A stretch of DNA of 64,000 nt from Calothrix membranacea FACHB-236 (lineage in GTDB: Bacteria > Cyanobacteriota > Cyanobacteriia > Cyanobacteriales > Nostocaceae). This document shows, in pieces, positions 8,160-17,714 of this stretch. The stretch spans positions 1 to 64,000 of the forward strand of contig NZ_JACJPX010000036.1 of assembly GCF_014696315.1 (NCBI RefSeq), read 5' to 3'. The stretch's first letter is position 1, and every line of letters starts with the position of its first letter. Under the pieces are notes generated by a model that searched no databases, was not told where the DNA came from, and worked only from the letters and a program-made list of their open reading frames with translations. The translations under genes were made by a program, and so were the position numbers.

Positions 8160-9346
8160 AGTTGTTTGCTCTTGAGTTTGTATTGTTGGCGAGAAACGAA
8201 ATAAGACCAAGGGCCTACCAAGCAACCTTGCAGTTCAGCTAAAAGTAAATCTAATGGTCTACTACCGGGAAAGCGGAAAACAGACTTTATCAAGTTAGGT
8301 AGTTGATCGTGTAAAAACCAACCCAAAGGCAGCAAAAGTACACCAAACTCTCTTTCTACTAATAAGCAGCGTGCCCAGAAACTATATACACCTACTCCGT
8401 AACCATAAAGTGCTTTGCGTGTTTCTTCCCATGTCCGACGGTGGCGATGCCAGCTCAATGCAGTTGGCTCATAGATAACTTTGTAACCTCCAGCTAAAAT
8501 GCGGGAGAATAATTCGTGATCTTCTCCGCAACGGGTAGGTGTACCAACACCAAGTACCTCATCAAAAGCACCAATGCTATCAAGTATGTTTCGACGTAAA
8601 GCCATGTTGGCTGATACACCGAGTTTTGCTACATGAAATCTGTGAGAAGTAGTACCGTCAAAAACTAGACGTTTAAAGCCTCTTCCCAAAGGGCTATAAT
8701 TCTCAAACCATTCTTGAGCTTCATTTTCTAGTTCTAGTGGCATGACTTGACCAGTCACACAAACTACCCGAGGATCGTGAAAGTTGCGGACGAGAGCTCT
8801 CAACCAATTAGGATCTGGTTTGGCATCATCATCTGTAAATGCCACAATTTCGTTTTTTGCCTCACGTAGTGCCCGGTTACGGGCAGCGCTTGAGCCAGGA
8901 AAATCTTCTCTGACGTAGCGAACTCGCGGATAATTCTCTACAATACAGCGCGTGGCATCAGTTGATGGGCAATTATCAATCACTAAAAATTCTTGTCCAT
9001 CATCAGGTAATTGCATGAGTGCATCGAGACAACGCTTTAAGTCATCGGGGCGATCGCGCGTACAAACAGCTACAGTTGCTGTTGGTAGTGCAGATTTATC
9101 TGTACCTGTTTCATCCCACTCTAAGTAATTGTGTAGCCAACGCTCCCACAATAATGGGCCTGCTGCATGGATGAGCTGATCTTGCAATTCAACTCCACTT
9201 ATTTGTCCTTTAGTTACTGGTAGCAGTGCCTTACCAATGGGTTGGCCTTGCAATCGAATTAAAATAAATGCTTTTTGGTAACGATCTAATCCGCAAATTT
9301 CCTGGGGGAGTTGCTTTAAATCAATGTCAAGAACAGCAGTTGCCAT
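8156..9346 (-). CDS. family 2 glycosyltransferase with N-terminal accessory domain
   Basis: 396 residues. The GT2 domain begins near residue 90 (ATVAVCTRDRPDDLKRCL) with the metal-site FTDDDAKPD and the acceptor-side GEDHELFSRIL motif. It is a clear paralogue of the 4533-5777 protein: both have VREDFPG/VREERPG, RNR and ALSWHRHRR/VIVWHTHRR segments and an ~85-residue N-terminal extension (AVLDIDLKQLP, AFILIRLQGQPIGKALLPV). It overlaps the next gene by 4 bp and follows the first gene of the operon by 11 bp. It acts in the same glycan pathway; which sugar it adds cannot be told. Confidence 0.9.
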   Translation of the reverse strand: MATAVLDIDLKQLPQEICGLDRYQKAFILIRLQGQPIGKALLPVTKGQISGVELQDQLIHAAGPLLWERWLHNYLEWDETGTDKSALPTATVAVCTRDRPDDLKRCLDALMQLPDDGQEFLVIDNCPSTDATRCIVENYPRVRYVREDFPGSSAARNRALREAKNEIVAFTDDDAKPDPNWLRALVRNFHDPRVVCVTGQVMPLELENEAQEWFENYSPLGRGFKRLVFDGTTSHRFHVAKLGVSANMALRRNILDSIGAFDEVLGVGTPTRCGEDHELFSRILAGGYKVIYEPTALSWHRHRRTWEETRKALYGYGVGVYSFWARCLLVEREFGVLLLPLGWFLHDQLPNLIKSVFRFPGSRPLDLLLAELQGCLVGPWSYFVSRQQYKLKSKQL

Positions 9347-9357
9347 ATTGTAATTTC

Positions 9358-10497
9358 CTAAATTAATGCCATCGCCCGATGTAACATACTGCTAAATAAA
9401 ATTTTTAATTGGATGTTTAATTGCGACTTATTGATGTTGGTAACATTAATATATGGATATCTATGATTTACATTATTTTTTCTGATCATCTGTTTGAGTC
9501 TGCCAAAGATATTTGCCTGAAAGACAAATAGCCACGGTAAAAGCTGAGATATACTTCTCAACAGAGTTTTAATACTTAAGGTATATAGATTTAAATGCAA
9601 AATAGGTGTAAGGCAATTTGATTTTAAAGCTTGAGATAGCCAGAATAGAGTATTGCGATCGCTTCCACTTTGACTACTTTGGCGTGCTAAATACATATAA
9701 AAACTACTGCTGGATAACCCATAGACCAAGCTGGGGATTTGTAGATGGTTTCTGCGGACAGCATCCAACATTAATTTATGAGATTTTGCCATTTTCTGAT
9801 AATCTCCAGACATGCTGCTACCAACTTGACGATAGCCAATCAGAAATTCCGGCACAACTTTAAATTGATAATTTTCTGCTATTCGTAGGGAGAGTTCCCA
9901 ATCTTCACAGCCTTGGGCATTATTTGCTTGAAAATTGCCGTTGTAGCCACCTAGAGCTTTTAAACAAGTACTACGAATTAAACAAGCGCTAGCATTGCCT
10001 AAAAAATAGTGGCATAACAATGTTTTGTAAACCTTACCCTCGATATGAGAAACACGAAAAGCGCCTGTAGGTACGTCATTTTCATCAATATCTACCGACC
10101 ATCCATAGACTAAACCAACATTTGTACCTGCCTCTAAGATACATTGCACTTGCTTTTCTAGATTTTGGGGATACCAAATATCATCGGCATCAATTGGTGC
10201 AATAAATTCGCCCTGGGAATTTTGAATTGCTAAGTTGCGAGCAGCAGCTACACCAGAATTTTTCTGGCGTAATAATCTTACACGTTGGTCTTGTAACGCA
10301 ATTGATTCCACTATCTCGGCTGTTCTATCTTGGGAACCGTCATCTACTACTAATACCTCTATATTTTTATATGTCTGTGAAACAATAGAGCGTAATGTTT
10401 TCTGAATAAAATTCGCTGCATTATATGCAGGCACAATCACTGATACTAAAGGCAAATTAAGCAAAGAAATCTGAGGATTTGGCTGATAGCTACCCAT
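9358..10497 (-). CDS. family 2 glycosyltransferase (first gene of operon)
   Basis: 379 residues. Classic GT2 start VSVIVPAYNAANFIQKTL near residue 18, VVDDGSQDRT, and IAPIDADDIW for the DXD region, followed by GCEDWELSLRI. The C-terminal ~120 residues include moderately hydrophobic stretches that may attach it to the membrane. It lacks the accessory domain of the next genes. As first gene of the minus-strand operon it lies opposite a divergent glycosyltransferase, so the 10498-10790 gap should hold both promoters. It likely adds an early sugar of the repeat unit. Confidence 0.9.
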   Translation of the reverse strand: MGSYQPNPQISLLNLPLVSVIVPAYNAANFIQKTLRSIVSQTYKNIEVLVVDDGSQDRTAEIVESIALQDQRVRLLRQKNSGVAAARNLAIQNSQGEFIAPIDADDIWYPQNLEKQVQCILEAGTNVGLVYGWSVDIDENDVPTGAFRVSHIEGKVYKTLLCHYFLGNASACLIRSTCLKALGGYNGNFQANNAQGCEDWELSLRIAENYQFKVVPEFLIGYRQVGSSMSGDYQKMAKSHKLMLDAVRRNHLQIPSLVYGLSSSSFYMYLARQSSQSGSDRNTLFWLSQALKSNCLTPILHLNLYTLSIKTLLRSISQLLPWLFVFQANIFGRLKQMIRKNNVNHRYPYINVTNINKSQLNIQLKILFSSMLHRAMALI

Positions 10498-10790
10498 TGT
10501 CTAAGTACATATGTAATTTTTTTTCAGTTGTACTGCAAAACGGCTGGTACTTACGTATTTTTTATCTAAGAAAAAAATCATCTACTTGATGACCAGGTCG
10601 TGCACAACGGTAGTTGCCCTCTAAAAAGTGAGGCTAACACATTAAATTTGTATTTTTTAATACTTTACGAAAACTTCATAAGATTTTTAAGATACCGTGA
10701 AGATGCTGAGAATACTGTTCAGCTTTAATGACTCTTAATAAAAATAGTTAGAATACACATGCACACAAGTTACTACTTAGGTAAAAGAAA
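10498..10790. other. divergent intergenic region between glycosyltransferase operons
   Basis: A 293-bp AT-rich gap between divergent genes; it must contain the promoters of both directions. I see no clear regulator box. No RNA structure stands out. Confidence 0.5.
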
Positions 10791-11840
10791 TTGGCTTTAT
10801 CAACATTGCAAGATTTACCTAGTATCTCTGTGATTATTCCTGTCTACAACGGTGGCAAAGATTTTAACAAATGTCTTCAGAGTATTTCCCAAACTGTATA
10901 TCCAGACTATGAAGTAATCGTAGTAGCTGATGGTGATACAGATGGTTCTTGGCTCCTAGCTAAGAATTTTGGAGTTACAGTAATTAGAAATCCTATATCC
11001 GTTGGCCCAGCCAAAGCACGTAACTTAGGTGCAAAAATGGCTCGAGGTGAGTTACTTTTTTTTGTGGACGCTGATGTGGAAATTTATCCTGACACCTTAG
11101 AAAAAGTTGCTATGACTTTTCAGCAGGAAGCAGATATATCAGCATTAATTGGCTGTTACGATGACGCACCCGGAGCCAAAAATTTCTTGTCTCAATACAA
11201 GAATTTATTTCATCACTATACTCATCAGACAGCATCAGAAGATGCATCTACCTTTTGGGGCGCTTGTGGCTCTATCCGCAGAGATATTTTTTGGGAAATA
11301 GGTGGTTTTGATGAAAAATATCGTCATCCATCTGTAGAAGACATTGAGTTAGGCTATCGGCTAAAGCGGAATAATCATCGAATTAAGCTCTGTAAGAACA
11401 TTCAAGTCAAACATCTCAAGCGATGGGAAGTAATTTCTTTACTCAAAGCCGAATTTTTCTATCGGGCCCTTCCTTGGACTGCGTTAATCTTACGCGATCG
11501 CCAAATGATTAACGACTTAAATTTGAAGTTGAAAAGCAGAATTAGCATTGTGTTAATTTACACAATTCTAGTTAGCCTCGGAGCAAGTTTTTGGTGGACA
11601 AGTTCCCTCATACTGACTTCGGTTTTGAGCTTTATACTGCTGATACTTAATGCTCCTGTTTACCAATTTTTTCACACAAAGCGAGGTTTGTTGTTTGCTC
11701 TGCAAACCGTTATTTGGCATTGGTTGTATTACTTTTACAGTGGTCTAGCATTTGCCGTTGGTGTGATCCATCATCAAATATTTCATAATCGTTGGCCCTC
11801 TTTGGGATTGTTAGAAAAGCTTTCTTTCGGTAGTCGTTAA
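10791..11840 (+). CDS. family 2 glycosyltransferase with C-terminal membrane helices
   Basis: 349 residues from a TTG start; no in-frame ATG lies near the conserved N-terminus, and the Shine-Dalgarno is weak. GT2 motifs: ISVIIPVYNGGKDFNKCL near residue 12, LFFVDADVEIYPD, and HPSVEDIELGYRL. Two or three hydrophobic helices fill residues ~250-335, so the catalytic domain is anchored in the inner membrane. Divergent from the minus-strand operon and followed by an FAD oxidoreductase, it probably acts on a lipid-linked intermediate of the same surface glycan. Confidence 0.88.
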   Translation: MALSTLQDLPSISVIIPVYNGGKDFNKCLQSISQTVYPDYEVIVVADGDTDGSWLLAKNFGVTVIRNPISVGPAKARNLGAKMARGELLFFVDADVEIYPDTLEKVAMTFQQEADISALIGCYDDAPGAKNFLSQYKNLFHHYTHQTASEDASTFWGACGSIRRDIFWEIGGFDEKYRHPSVEDIELGYRLKRNNHRIKLCKNIQVKHLKRWEVISLLKAEFFYRALPWTALILRDRQMINDLNLKLKSRISIVLIYTILVSLGASFWWTSSLILTSVLSFILLILNAPVYQFFHTKRGLLFALQTVIWHWLYYFYSGLAFAVGVIHHQIFHNRWPSLGLLEKLSFGSR

Positions 11841-11960
11841 GTATCAAAGGCTAGCTGTGATATTGCACAGTAGCATCATTCAGTTGGAGAAACACTTAAT
11901 CATGCCGCTTACTTCTTCTCTCCATTCGGTAATCCATAAAGATTGTAGAATTCGCAAATT

Positions 11961-13415
11961 ATGACTTTGAAAAAACATCCTGTAGTAATCATTGGCGCAG
12001 GCCCAGCTGGTTTGACTGCTGCCTATGAACTGCTCAAGCATGGAATAAAATCTGTAGTGCTGGAAAAAGCTGATAAAGTAGGTGGTATTGCTCGCACGGA
12101 AGTTTATAAAGACTACCGCTTCGATATTGGCGGTCACCGATTTTACACTAAAGTCGAGGAAGTAAAGCAACTTTGGCAAGAAGTCTTGGGAGAAGAGTTT
12201 CTTAAAGTACCTCGTTTGTCACGTATTTATTACCGGGGTAAGTTCTTTAACTATCCTCTATCAGCATTCAACGCTCTATCAAATCTTGGTATTGTTGAAA
12301 GTGTCTTGATTTTATTGAGCTACTTCAAGGCTAAATTGTGGCCTAACCCTGAAGAAAAAACTTTAGATCAGTGGGTTACTAATCGTTTTGGCAGTCGCCT
12401 CTACAAAATCTTCTTCAAAACCTATACTGAAAAAGTATGGGGTATTCCCTGCAATAAAATTCAAGCAGAGTGGGCCGCGCAACGCATTAAAGGATTATCT
12501 TTGAAGGCAGCTGTGTTGAATGCCTTATTTGGTAGTAACGATACTAAAACCTTAATCAAGGAATTTGATTATCCAGTTTTAGGGCCAGGTTTGATGTGGC
12601 AACGATTCCAAGAAGCTGTAGAAAGGAAAGGGAGTGAAGTTTGCCTAAATACTAAAGTTACTCGGATTCAACGCGAAGGCACCGAGATTAAGAGTATTAC
12701 TGTTCAGGAAGATGGTAAAATTCGCCAAATTACCGGAGAAAATTTTATCTCCACCATGCCTGTAACATTACTAGTCAGTCGTCTCGATCCTCCAGCGCCA
12801 AATGAGGTGATTCAGGCAGCAAAATCTCTCAATTATCGGAATTTTATCATTGTATCGCTGATTATTGATGCTAAAGATTTATTTCCCGATAACTGGATTT
12901 ATGTTCATAGTTCAGAGGTGAAAGTAGGCCGAATCCAAAACTTTAAGAATTGGAGCGCTGCTATGGTTCCCGATCCCAATAAAACTTGTTTGGGGATGGA
13001 ATATTTTTGTAGCGATGGTGATGAAATCTGGACTATGTCTGATAGCGAATTACTTGATTTAGCAACATCTGAAGTTGCCAAATTAGGGCTTGCTGATGAA
13101 AGTATAGTTGAGGATGGTGTAGTATTACGCCAAGCAAAAGCCTATCCAGTATATGACCATGATTACCGTCAGCATTTGCAAGTAATTCAAAACTATTTAG
13201 CAAAATTTGATAACATGCAAACAATTGGCCGTAATGGAATGCATCGCTATAACAATCAAGACCACTCGATGTTGACAGGTATGTTAGCAGTTAGAAATCT
13301 GCTTGGTGAAAATCATAATTTGTGGGAGGTCAATACTGAACGCTCTTACTATGAAGAATTCACCAAAGATGACCTGAAGCCTAAATCTAAGGCACTCATG
13401 GTGCAAAGATTTTAA
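11961..13415 (+). CDS. NAD(P)/FAD-dependent oxidoreductase, UDP-galactopyranose-mutase-like
   Basis: 484 residues. The N-terminal Rossmann FAD-binding motif is VIIGAGPAGLTAAYELL (9-25), followed by a GGIART motif and FDIGGHRFYTK (~52-62), as in COG1232 amine-oxidase/UGM-like proteins that sit in glycan clusters. Late residues GRNGMHRYNNQDHSM form the second FAD contact. Relatives convert or oxidise sugar nucleotides or lipid-linked sugars, but the substrate here is unknown. It lies 120 bp after a membrane glycosyltransferase on the same strand, which supports a polysaccharide role. A protoporphyrinogen-oxidase function is less likely given the context. Confidence 0.8.
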   Translation: MTLKKHPVVIIGAGPAGLTAAYELLKHGIKSVVLEKADKVGGIARTEVYKDYRFDIGGHRFYTKVEEVKQLWQEVLGEEFLKVPRLSRIYYRGKFFNYPLSAFNALSNLGIVESVLILLSYFKAKLWPNPEEKTLDQWVTNRFGSRLYKIFFKTYTEKVWGIPCNKIQAEWAAQRIKGLSLKAAVLNALFGSNDTKTLIKEFDYPVLGPGLMWQRFQEAVERKGSEVCLNTKVTRIQREGTEIKSITVQEDGKIRQITGENFISTMPVTLLVSRLDPPAPNEVIQAAKSLNYRNFIIVSLIIDAKDLFPDNWIYVHSSEVKVGRIQNFKNWSAAMVPDPNKTCLGMEYFCSDGDEIWTMSDSELLDLATSEVAKLGLADESIVEDGVVLRQAKAYPVYDHDYRQHLQVIQNYLAKFDNMQTIGRNGMHRYNNQDHSMLTGMLAVRNLLGENHNLWEVNTERSYYEEFTKDDLKPKSKALMVQRF

Positions 13416-13556
13416 ATATCAAGCGCAAATCTCTCACTAATGTTAATTGGGAATTATTTACCTCAGGTGCTCGTCTACCAATTCATTTTTTTATTAATAT
13501 TTTATTCCGCCATTACATAGCAATTAAATTTTGTAAGAAATTATTATCATAGCTCT

Positions 13557-14726
13557 GTGTTCAAAATATATAACCAAAAAAATAAATTATCTATATTTTT
13601 TATTTTAGCTTTAGTTGCATTATATTTAGGAGTTTTCCTATTTTTAAACAAACTACAATTTCCACCAATTTGGGATGAAAATAGCTTTTGGCGCACTAGT
13701 CTTTTATTCAGTAAGAGTTTAATTCCTGATATATCTCAGTTAAAAAATTATGCTGAGTTGAGCACACCACTACCGTTTATTATCTTTGGTATTCTTGAGT
13801 ATCTATTTCATGGTGGCTTATTTGCTGGACGGCTATTAAATTTATTACTTTCCTTTACAATTATCTGCCTAATTGCATTTTCTAGCCGTAAATATATTAG
13901 ATACAGATTACTAGCAGCATTTGGACTTTTATTATGCCCATATTATCTCATGTATAGTGGGCTGTTATATACAGATATTATTGCTATTTTTTTTGTTGTA
14001 CTAGGTTTTTGGTTCTATACAAGTTCTCATCATATTCTCAGCAGTTTGGCTTTTATTTTGGCAATTGCTTCACGCCAATATATGCTGGCTTTCCCCGTAG
14101 CTCTAGCTGTTCACGAGTTGTTTACTTCTAGAAAAAATGGGGTAAAGCTACGCATCCAATTATTAGCTCCTGTAATTGCGTTATCATCTATTTTCGTTTG
14201 GATTTGGCTGTTTGGTGGGCTTGCTCCCCAAGCTGGTTTAGAGAAAAATGTAACACCAGTAATTCAACAAATAGCCTGGTCTTTTTCCCTAAATGGTAGC
14301 CTTTATTTTTTATCATGGCTAGGCTTACATTTTGTGATTGTTGAGTGGATTTTATTTTCTCGAAAGTTGCAAAAGCGAAATATCTTTAATCGTAAAAATT
14401 TTGTTATAGCCGTAACTTTACTACCTTTATTTTTAATATTTTCCATTTCCTTACAATCTCATGGATTGATGAATAAATTAACTAATTTCTTACCAGGAGA
14501 TTTATTGAAAGTTGCTGTATTTTACGGTTTAGCTTTACTAAGTTGTGTGCGCTTCTCTCGGATTAATTTGGCTTTCTGGCTGGTAGTAATGAACTGTGGG
14601 ATTATGCTGAAAGCTTATCCTTGGGAAAAATATGTTCTGCCCCTAGTTGTAGTATTGTGGTATCTCAAATCTCTAAATTTACTAGACAAGAAGCTCAAGC
14701 CTAGCCTCCCTAATTCCCAGAATTGA
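13557..14726 (+). CDS. polytopic membrane protein, GT-C glycosyltransferase-like
   Basis: 389 residues from a GTG start. About 9-11 transmembrane helices. An acidic site follows the first helix (FPPIWDENSFWR, ~38-49), the position where GT-C enzymes carry catalytic Asp/Glu in their first periplasmic loop. SGLLYTDIIAIFF and SRQYMLAFPVALAVHE recall ArnT/ALG10-like proteins. It probably transfers a sugar from a polyprenyl-phosphate donor on the outer face of the membrane. No symbol is assigned because family membership is by pattern only. Confidence 0.65.
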   Translation: MFKIYNQKNKLSIFFILALVALYLGVFLFLNKLQFPPIWDENSFWRTSLLFSKSLIPDISQLKNYAELSTPLPFIIFGILEYLFHGGLFAGRLLNLLLSFTIICLIAFSSRKYIRYRLLAAFGLLLCPYYLMYSGLLYTDIIAIFFVVLGFWFYTSSHHILSSLAFILAIASRQYMLAFPVALAVHELFTSRKNGVKLRIQLLAPVIALSSIFVWIWLFGGLAPQAGLEKNVTPVIQQIAWSFSLNGSLYFLSWLGLHFVIVEWILFSRKLQKRNIFNRKNFVIAVTLLPLFLIFSISLQSHGLMNKLTNFLPGDLLKVAVFYGLALLSCVRFSRINLAFWLVVMNCGIMLKAYPWEKYVLPLVVVLWYLKSLNLLDKKLKPSLPNSQN

Positions 14727-15154
14727 GGATAAATAAGGTATTTAGGCAGAAAATACGGTAATTTTATCAGCAGCAAAAGAAGCAGTGCTATTTGGGAAAA
14801 CTATTCCTGGTGGAAGTTTCCCAATTTGAAGACGCTACAGAACTGCGTAGGTTGGCAAATTTTCTAGTAGGCGATCGCATTCATTGAAAGTAGTTTTAAG
14901 TAAAACTACATCAAACTGCTGCACTGCGATCGCTCTATATTACAGCTTAATTTCTAGTTATAATTACTAGCCTGTATTCTCCAAATGATACTTTAAGGAA
15001 TTTTATAATTCTCAGTAGCTTATATAAAGATTGTATAAAAATAATATTTTTGACTTTTAATCCTGGTAATCTTTGGATTAGCTTAGTCATTCTCACTGAA
15101 AATATTCTTTAAGCTCTAAAAAATTATACCTAAAAATAAAATTACAGAATTGTT
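14727..15154. other. 428-bp gap, no gene seen
   Basis: AT-rich, with two HIP1 sites near 14873 and 14927. A short open stretch (QFEDATELRRLANFLVGDRIH, ending near 14886) looks like a decayed coding remnant but has no start. Promoter of the PEP-CTERM gene is presumably near 15000-15140. Confidence 0.4.
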
Positions 15155-16252
15155 ATGTCTACGTATTTAAACGATCATTTATATTTACACAACACAAAAA
15201 CTATATTTTTGCCCAAAGCTTGGACAATTCTTAAAAAAGTTGGCTTGATTGCAATCTGTGAGATGCTTTTCCTCGTCAGCATCGTGGTTGATGAAACTTC
15301 TGCTATGCAAATCAGTGTTATTAATCCTAGTTTATCTACCTGTATTAAAGGTAAGGATGCTTGCATTCAGAAGATTAGCGATGACATTCTCTCAGATAAA
15401 GAGGACATTGATATATTTTTGCGGATTGAATCCTCTGCGGCTAGTTCTAGCCAGCAAGGTTATAACACAGATGCGCTTTTAGATAAGTCTCTCAGTACAG
15501 AGATAGCTTCTCACTCATTAAAATTAAGTGATGTACCAATAGTTAATATTGGTGGTGCAGAGTATCGTGAGTTTATCTTAAGAATTAACGAGCCAAGTAT
15601 TACAAATAATAACCAAGATTTATCAAAAATTGTTTTAGAAAATTTAGAAATTTTCTTAGGAAATACTCCTCATTTGACTAATTATCCAACTTTTGATGGC
15701 AATGCTGCCAAAATTTTTGATATTGAGCAAAATTCAGTTCTGCTTCAAGATATCAACTCTGCCAATAATAGCTACGATTATTTTGTATATATTAAGGAAA
15801 GTTTCTTTTCGGCACAAGTCAAAAAACAGGAAAAACAGCAATATGTTTACCTATTCTCTCAATTCACTAAGGCTGAAGGTGGAGTGGAAGAATGGGCAGT
15901 GAGAAAGGTAGATAAAGAAGCCATGTTACCTCCTATAATACCTGACGGAGAAGGAGGGGGAGGCGGAGGAACAGGAGAAATTTTATTAGGTTCTGTAATT
16001 GCAGGACTAGGATTACCACAGATTGTTGGTGCTGGTAAAGCAACTAGTTCTAGTTACATCAATCCGCCAATTGTCAGTGGGAATAGGATTTTACAGGAAA
16101 CAACAGTTCCACAATCAGAAGCACCAAGACTAAACGCAAGAACCTCAAGCGATGTACCAGAACCAACAACTTGGTTAGCCTCTTTGATGGGGCTGGGTTT
16201 AATAGTTAAAGGAAGGTCTATATCCCGCGATCGCCAGATTGGGAATAGATAA
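15155..16252 (+). CDS. PEP-CTERM-sorted exported protein
   Basis: 365 residues. A hydrophobic segment at ~27-48 serves as signal/anchor. The C-terminus has the full PEP-CTERM tripartite signal: VPEPTTW at ~335, a hydrophobic helix (LASLMGLGLIV), then the basic run KGRSISRDRQ. A Gly-rich linker (GEGGGGGGTG) lies at ~268-277. In this system exosortase cleaves after PEP and the protein is displayed or released, typically together with exopolysaccharide production. That agrees with its place at the end of the glycosyltransferase region. The central domain is unrecognised. No exosortase gene is in the window. Confidence 0.8.
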   Translation: MSTYLNDHLYLHNTKTIFLPKAWTILKKVGLIAICEMLFLVSIVVDETSAMQISVINPSLSTCIKGKDACIQKISDDILSDKEDIDIFLRIESSAASSSQQGYNTDALLDKSLSTEIASHSLKLSDVPIVNIGGAEYREFILRINEPSITNNNQDLSKIVLENLEIFLGNTPHLTNYPTFDGNAAKIFDIEQNSVLLQDINSANNSYDYFVYIKESFFSAQVKKQEKQQYVYLFSQFTKAEGGVEEWAVRKVDKEAMLPPIIPDGEGGGGGGTGEILLGSVIAGLGLPQIVGAGKATSSSYINPPIVSGNRILQETTVPQSEAPRLNARTSSDVPEPTTWLASLMGLGLIVKGRSISRDRQIGNR

Positions 16253-16557
16253 TTGGTGATAGGGAAAGAGAAAGTAAATCACTAAAAATGTTGTTTCCTC
16301 TTCCCCCTTTTTTGCGTTAAAAAATTAGATGATATACTGCAATACGCTTGGGTTAAGCTCATTAGCGATTGATTTGTTACTTATTAAAAAAGCTAGCAGC
16401 ATTGGGGGATTCTCCCCCAAACCCCCGATTGGGTGACGGTTGCGTCCCCCAAACCCCCTCCAAAATGATTGTTCCGTTTTTTGTTGAGTAACTAGTACAA
16501 CTCGGCGCAAATAAGCAGACCATTCTAAACTCACGAAACGCTTACGCTGTATTCATT

Positions 16558-16584
16558 TTGAATTTTGAATTTTGAATTTTGAAT
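16558..16584. repeat. heptanucleotide repeat TTTTGAA x4
   Basis: Four tandem copies of a 7-bp unit, just before the MITE-like element; belongs to the heptamer repeats typical of heterocystous cyanobacteria. Confidence 0.85.
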
Positions 16585-16597
16585 TCCGCCTTGCGGT

Positions 16598-16743
16598 ACT
16601 AGTAGTCTGTCCCATTAATTTTGCTGGGTGAACTCGTAGTTCATTTCTCTTCTTTTGTGTACTACCCTGCGGGAACAACTGCGTCGAACGCGCCTTTGCG
16701 GTTTGTTTTTTAACCATCAGAACTTATGGGACAGACCACTAGT
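16598..16743. mobile_element. MITE-like element, 146 bp
   Basis: Terminal inverted repeats: ACTAGTAGTCTGTCCCAT at 16598-16615 pairs with ATGGGACAGACCACTAGT at 16726-16743 (17/18). Weaker pairing continues inward for another ~12 bp. ACTAGT at both ends could be target duplication or part of the repeat. The interior has no meaningful frame. It fits a non-autonomous element mobilised in trans, but the parental transposase is not visible. Confidence 0.65.
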
Positions 16744-16777
16744 TTTTTTGGTTTTGTTATCAATTAATTTTCTTAAC

Positions 16778-17464
16778 TTAACTGTATTTTGATATACTGC
16801 TCAAATCTTCTTCGGTCATTGAATTGAGTAATGTCCAAAGTTGCAGGCTTGTAAAATCAGGTATTGCGATAAAAGCACCAACTTCTAGTAAAATTTTAGG
16901 ATCGTGGGTAGAAGCAATACCAAGGGTGCGGATACCAGCAGCGACAGCAGAACGAATTCCTGAGGGTGAGTCTTCTAAAGCGATCGCTTCATCTGGCTTA
17001 ATCCCCAATTTACTGAGAGTAACTTGGTAAGGTGTAGGGTCTGGTTTACCAGCTGTACAATCTTCTGCTAAAACAACTATGTCAAAAGCTTGTTTGATGC
17101 CTAAAACTTCTAGCATAAATTCAGCATTAAATCTAGGAGCATTTGTGACTAAAGCACGCTTTAATTGATGTGCATCTGTCCAAGCTAAGAGTTCCGAAAA
17201 TCCGTTTAGAGGCTGCAAATTGGGTGCAAGTTCTCGGAAAAGCGCTTCTTTTTCATCGGCAAATTTTAGTCCTTCTACGTCTGATAATTGTGGCAAAATA
17301 TCTTTAACAATTTCTGGGTTCAATCGTCCACTAATTCTAGATTTGTAGAAAGTCTCGTCAATTTCTAGGCCATAATCAGCCAGCTTTTGTTTCCAAGCCA
17401 GGTAGTGTATGGGGTCAGTGTTTACAATAGTACCGTCTAAGTCAAAGAGAATTGCAGATAGCAT
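16778..17464 (-). CDS. HAD-superfamily phosphatase, beta-phosphoglucomutase-like
   Basis: 228 residues. Motif I FDLDGTIVNTD (7-17) carries the nucleophile Asp and acid Asp. Motif II is LVTNAPRFN, motif III the Lys in AGKPDPTPY, and motif IV ALEDSPSG. A helical cap lies between motifs I and II (class I HAD). Such enzymes act on phosphorylated sugars or related small metabolites in the cytoplasm; the substrate cannot be read from sequence. It is single, divergent from mtnP with a 250-bp gap. Confidence 0.88.
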   Translation of the reverse strand: MLSAILFDLDGTIVNTDPIHYLAWKQKLADYGLEIDETFYKSRISGRLNPEIVKDILPQLSDVEGLKFADEKEALFRELAPNLQPLNGFSELLAWTDAHQLKRALVTNAPRFNAEFMLEVLGIKQAFDIVVLAEDCTAGKPDPTPYQVTLSKLGIKPDEAIALEDSPSGIRSAVAAGIRTLGIASTHDPKILLEVGAFIAIPDFTSLQLWTLLNSMTEEDLSSISKYS

Positions 17465-17714
17465 GGTTGCGATATTATTTAAATAATTGTTAAGTTTATT
17501 TACATAGTGTACATGATTTTTTTAAGTTTAGATTTAATCTTGGTTAAATTACCCATTTTTAGTGGCTATTTTATTGAGCAATTATTCCTTGATAGTAGAG
17601 AGAAAGCAGATTTATCCTTGAAATCCATCTAAAATCCAAAATTGTCTGACTGCTATGAGAGTTGCCTTTTCGGTAAAATAACTTGGCAGCTTTGGAAAGG
17701 ATAGGTTAATTATC

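Noticed and set aside
16325-16534. 69-codon minus-strand frame
   Set aside because: Covers a proline/glycine-coding repeat (CCCCCAAACCCCC) commonly seen in cyanobacterial intergenic DNA.
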